13,278 bases of DNA from positions 1 through 13,278 of the forward strand of contig JABHXI010000120.1 of the NCBI GenBank assembly GCA_018657375.1, read 5' to 3'. Below are positions 12,341-13,278 of this stretch, piece by piece. This DNA is from Candidatus Nitrosopumilus sp. GTDB taxonomy: Archaea > Thermoproteota > Nitrososphaeria > Nitrososphaerales > Nitrosopumilaceae. The translations under genes and the position numbers were made by a program. Positions within the stretch are counted from its first letter, which is position 1, and every line of letters begins with the position of its first letter. The notes below the pieces were generated by a model. That model worked only from the letters and a program-made list of their open reading frames with translations, did no database searches and was not told where the DNA came from.

Positions 12341-12356
12341 TGTTTATTTTTTATTA
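12341..12356 (+). terminator. T-rich termination signal (weak)
   Basis: TGTTTATTTTTTATTA follows the small ORF at 12204-12311 by about 30 bases. Archaeal RNA polymerase stops at T-runs without needing a hairpin, but A/T-rich DNA makes such runs common. Confidence 0.25.
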
Positions 12357-12382
12357 TGCAGTAGGTACAGTGTACAAATTTA

Positions 12383-12943
12383 TTAAATTTTAAATTCAAA
12401 CTTTGCACCGTTGCTTTGAAAGTATTTTTGTATTGGAACCCTAATGTGTTTTTGAGTGTATTTAGCTAAAAGGGCATTCAGTATTTTGTCGGCATAACTA
12501 ACCAATATTTTTTTTCGCTCCCGTGTTGTTTGAGATGAAAGGGTCCCCATTTCCTCATATATGTTATTTTGAATCATAACAAGGTATGCACGATCAACAT
12601 CATCCTGTATACGTTCTAACAAATCCAGGCTTTTTTCCCTTAACCGTATATTGTCGGATTTCATGATAGTTGGAATTTGTTTAATAAAATTTATTTGAGT
12701 TTTTTGATTTGATTCAAAAAATTCCATCATTTTTAAAAAATTAAACTCACTCTGCACATCGTCATTTTTTTTATATATCAGCTTATTTTTGTCAGGCTTA
12801 GTTTGAAGATAGCCAATAAGTTCCAGGATTTTAAGAGCGCTGGATATAGCAGCCTTGTCACCGCCAATTTTTCGAACAATATCATTTGTCAATTTCCAAT
12901 TACCAGTTAATTCGAGTATTTTATCATCATATTTGGTTGTCAA
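12383..12943 (-). CDS. Winged-helix-like protein of unknown function, 186 residues
   Basis: Residues about 6-58 look like a winged helix: ILELTGNWKLTNDIVRKIG, recognition helix KAAISSALKILELIGYLQ and wing KPDKNKLIYKK. The rest (65-165) is almost entirely helical, with NIRLREKSLDLLERIQDDVD and RERKKILVSYADKILNALLA, probably a helical bundle for dimerisation or ligand sensing; the C-terminus (RVPIQKYFQSN) is basic. There are no membrane segments. The only start in the right place is TTG at 12943, with a GATTTAAC box about 27 bases upstream. It is divergent from the ABC-permease-like gene and may regulate it or itself, which is inference from position. Confidence 0.7.
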   Translation of the reverse strand: MTTKYDDKILELTGNWKLTNDIVRKIGGDKAAISSALKILELIGYLQTKPDKNKLIYKKNDDVQSEFNFLKMMEFFESNQKTQINFIKQIPTIMKSDNIRLREKSLDLLERIQDDVDRAYLVMIQNNIYEEMGTLSSQTTRERKKILVSYADKILNALLAKYTQKHIRVPIQKYFQSNGAKFEFKI

Positions 12944-13056
12944 TCAGTATGATTTTCGAACCCGGTAGTTAAATCATGCCCAAAATAGAACGTAACGAAA
13001 AGATGACAATTTCTAATAATATTATAAGCTATTTTTATCAAAATACAATATTGAGT

Positions 13057-13278
13057 ATGAAAAAATACATTGCCACACGCACTGCAACAATGTTTGGCGT
13101 ATTATTAATTACATTACTAATTACGATATTGCTGGTAGGTTCCAACATGGATACGATTCTAAAACAAGGGGTTGTTTTTCAAGTACGATCTGAGATTATT
13201 GAAAATCCTGCAATAGCAGAAAGTTTTTCATCAGTTAAAGATTTTGAAGCATTCATCCAAGATCAAACAGATCAAAGA
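13057..13278 (+). CDS. N-terminus of a probable ABC transporter permease (DppB/OppB-like), cut by window
   Basis: Seventy-four codons are visible and remain open at the window end. The start KKYIATRTATMFGVLLIT followed by one long hydrophobic helix (11-28) is the usual beginning of peptide/nickel-type permeases of the DppB family, where a basic end precedes the first membrane helix. A polar external segment follows (30-74, DTILKQGVVFQVRSEII ...), longer than the short GDP loop of many bacterial members and lacking the PGDP motif. I chose ATG 13057; TTG 13051 and ATG 12976 are in frame, but the TATA-like CTATTTTTAT (13029-13038) favours the shorter form. Another integral membrane protein is possible. 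Confidence 0.6.
   Translation, partial: MKKYIATRTATMFGVLLITLLITILLVGSNMDTILKQGVVFQVRSEIIENPAIAESFSSVKDFEAFIQDQTDQR

Noticed and set aside
12950..12990. TTCGAACCCGG, reminiscent of a tRNA T-arm
   Set aside because: On the minus strand CCGGGTTCGAAAATC has no complementary stem after the loop, and no acceptor, D or anticodon arm can be drawn around it.
1..13278. CRISPR array, insertion sequence, rRNA or tRNA genes
   Set aside because: I saw no regularly spaced repeats, transposase motifs, terminal inverted repeats or tRNA/rRNA-like sequence on either strand.

Overview
The window looks like the chromosome of an ammonia-oxidising archaeon of the Nitrosopumilus type (Thaumarchaeota/Nitrososphaerota). 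The evidence is a low GC content (about one third by eye), heavy use of AGA and ATA codons, TATA-like boxes centred about 24-30 bases before start codons (leaderless transcription), tight convergent packing, and an archaeal gene set: a PAC2-family protein, Lrp/AsnC and winged-helix regulators, DUF5679-type and other mini zinc proteins, and an MqnE-like radical SAM enzyme. The species is an inference; there is no rRNA or tRNA gene here to confirm it.

Layout. 1-1058 (-): 3'-truncated radical SAM enzyme, probably aminofutalosine synthase of menaquinone synthesis. 1133-2349: a C2H2 zinc-finger mini-protein, a four-repeat TPR protein and two more tiny Cys-rich proteins. 2440-3048: a region of higher GC whose coding signal jumps between two frames, probably a decaying gene. 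3105-4446: a two-repeat TPR protein, then an Lrp-type regulator in an apparent operon with a membrane-anchored J-domain protein. 4443-6292: an unrecognised protein divergent from an HD-domain protein with a GNAT-like C-terminus; the space between them carries two copies of a near-palindromic motif. 6424-7640: a DUF5679-like zinc protein, then on the minus strand a Mn/Fe superoxide dismutase followed by a one-helix membrane protein and an 83-residue protein. 7690-8304: a double winged-helix protein divergent from the dismutase. 8349-10283 (-): a 32-residue Cys-rich peptide and a SNF2-family ATPase. 10513-11832: a PAC2-family protein, a Cys/His-rich mini-protein and an ArsC/Spx-like protein. 11829-12943: a SWIM zinc-finger protein, a doubtful 35-residue ORF and a winged-helix-like protein. 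13057 to the end (+): start of a membrane protein resembling a DppB/OppB-type ABC permease.

There is no large operon. Most genes stand alone or in pairs, each with its own promoter. Three themes recur: (i) very small metal-binding proteins, seven within 13 kb counting the 82-residue SWIM protein; (ii) convergent neighbours whose stop codons overlap by exactly four bases, four times; (iii) redox and stress functions (dismutase, ArsC/Spx-like thiol protein, J-domain protein) next to putative DNA-binding proteins. I found no CRISPR array, insertion sequence, rRNA or tRNA.
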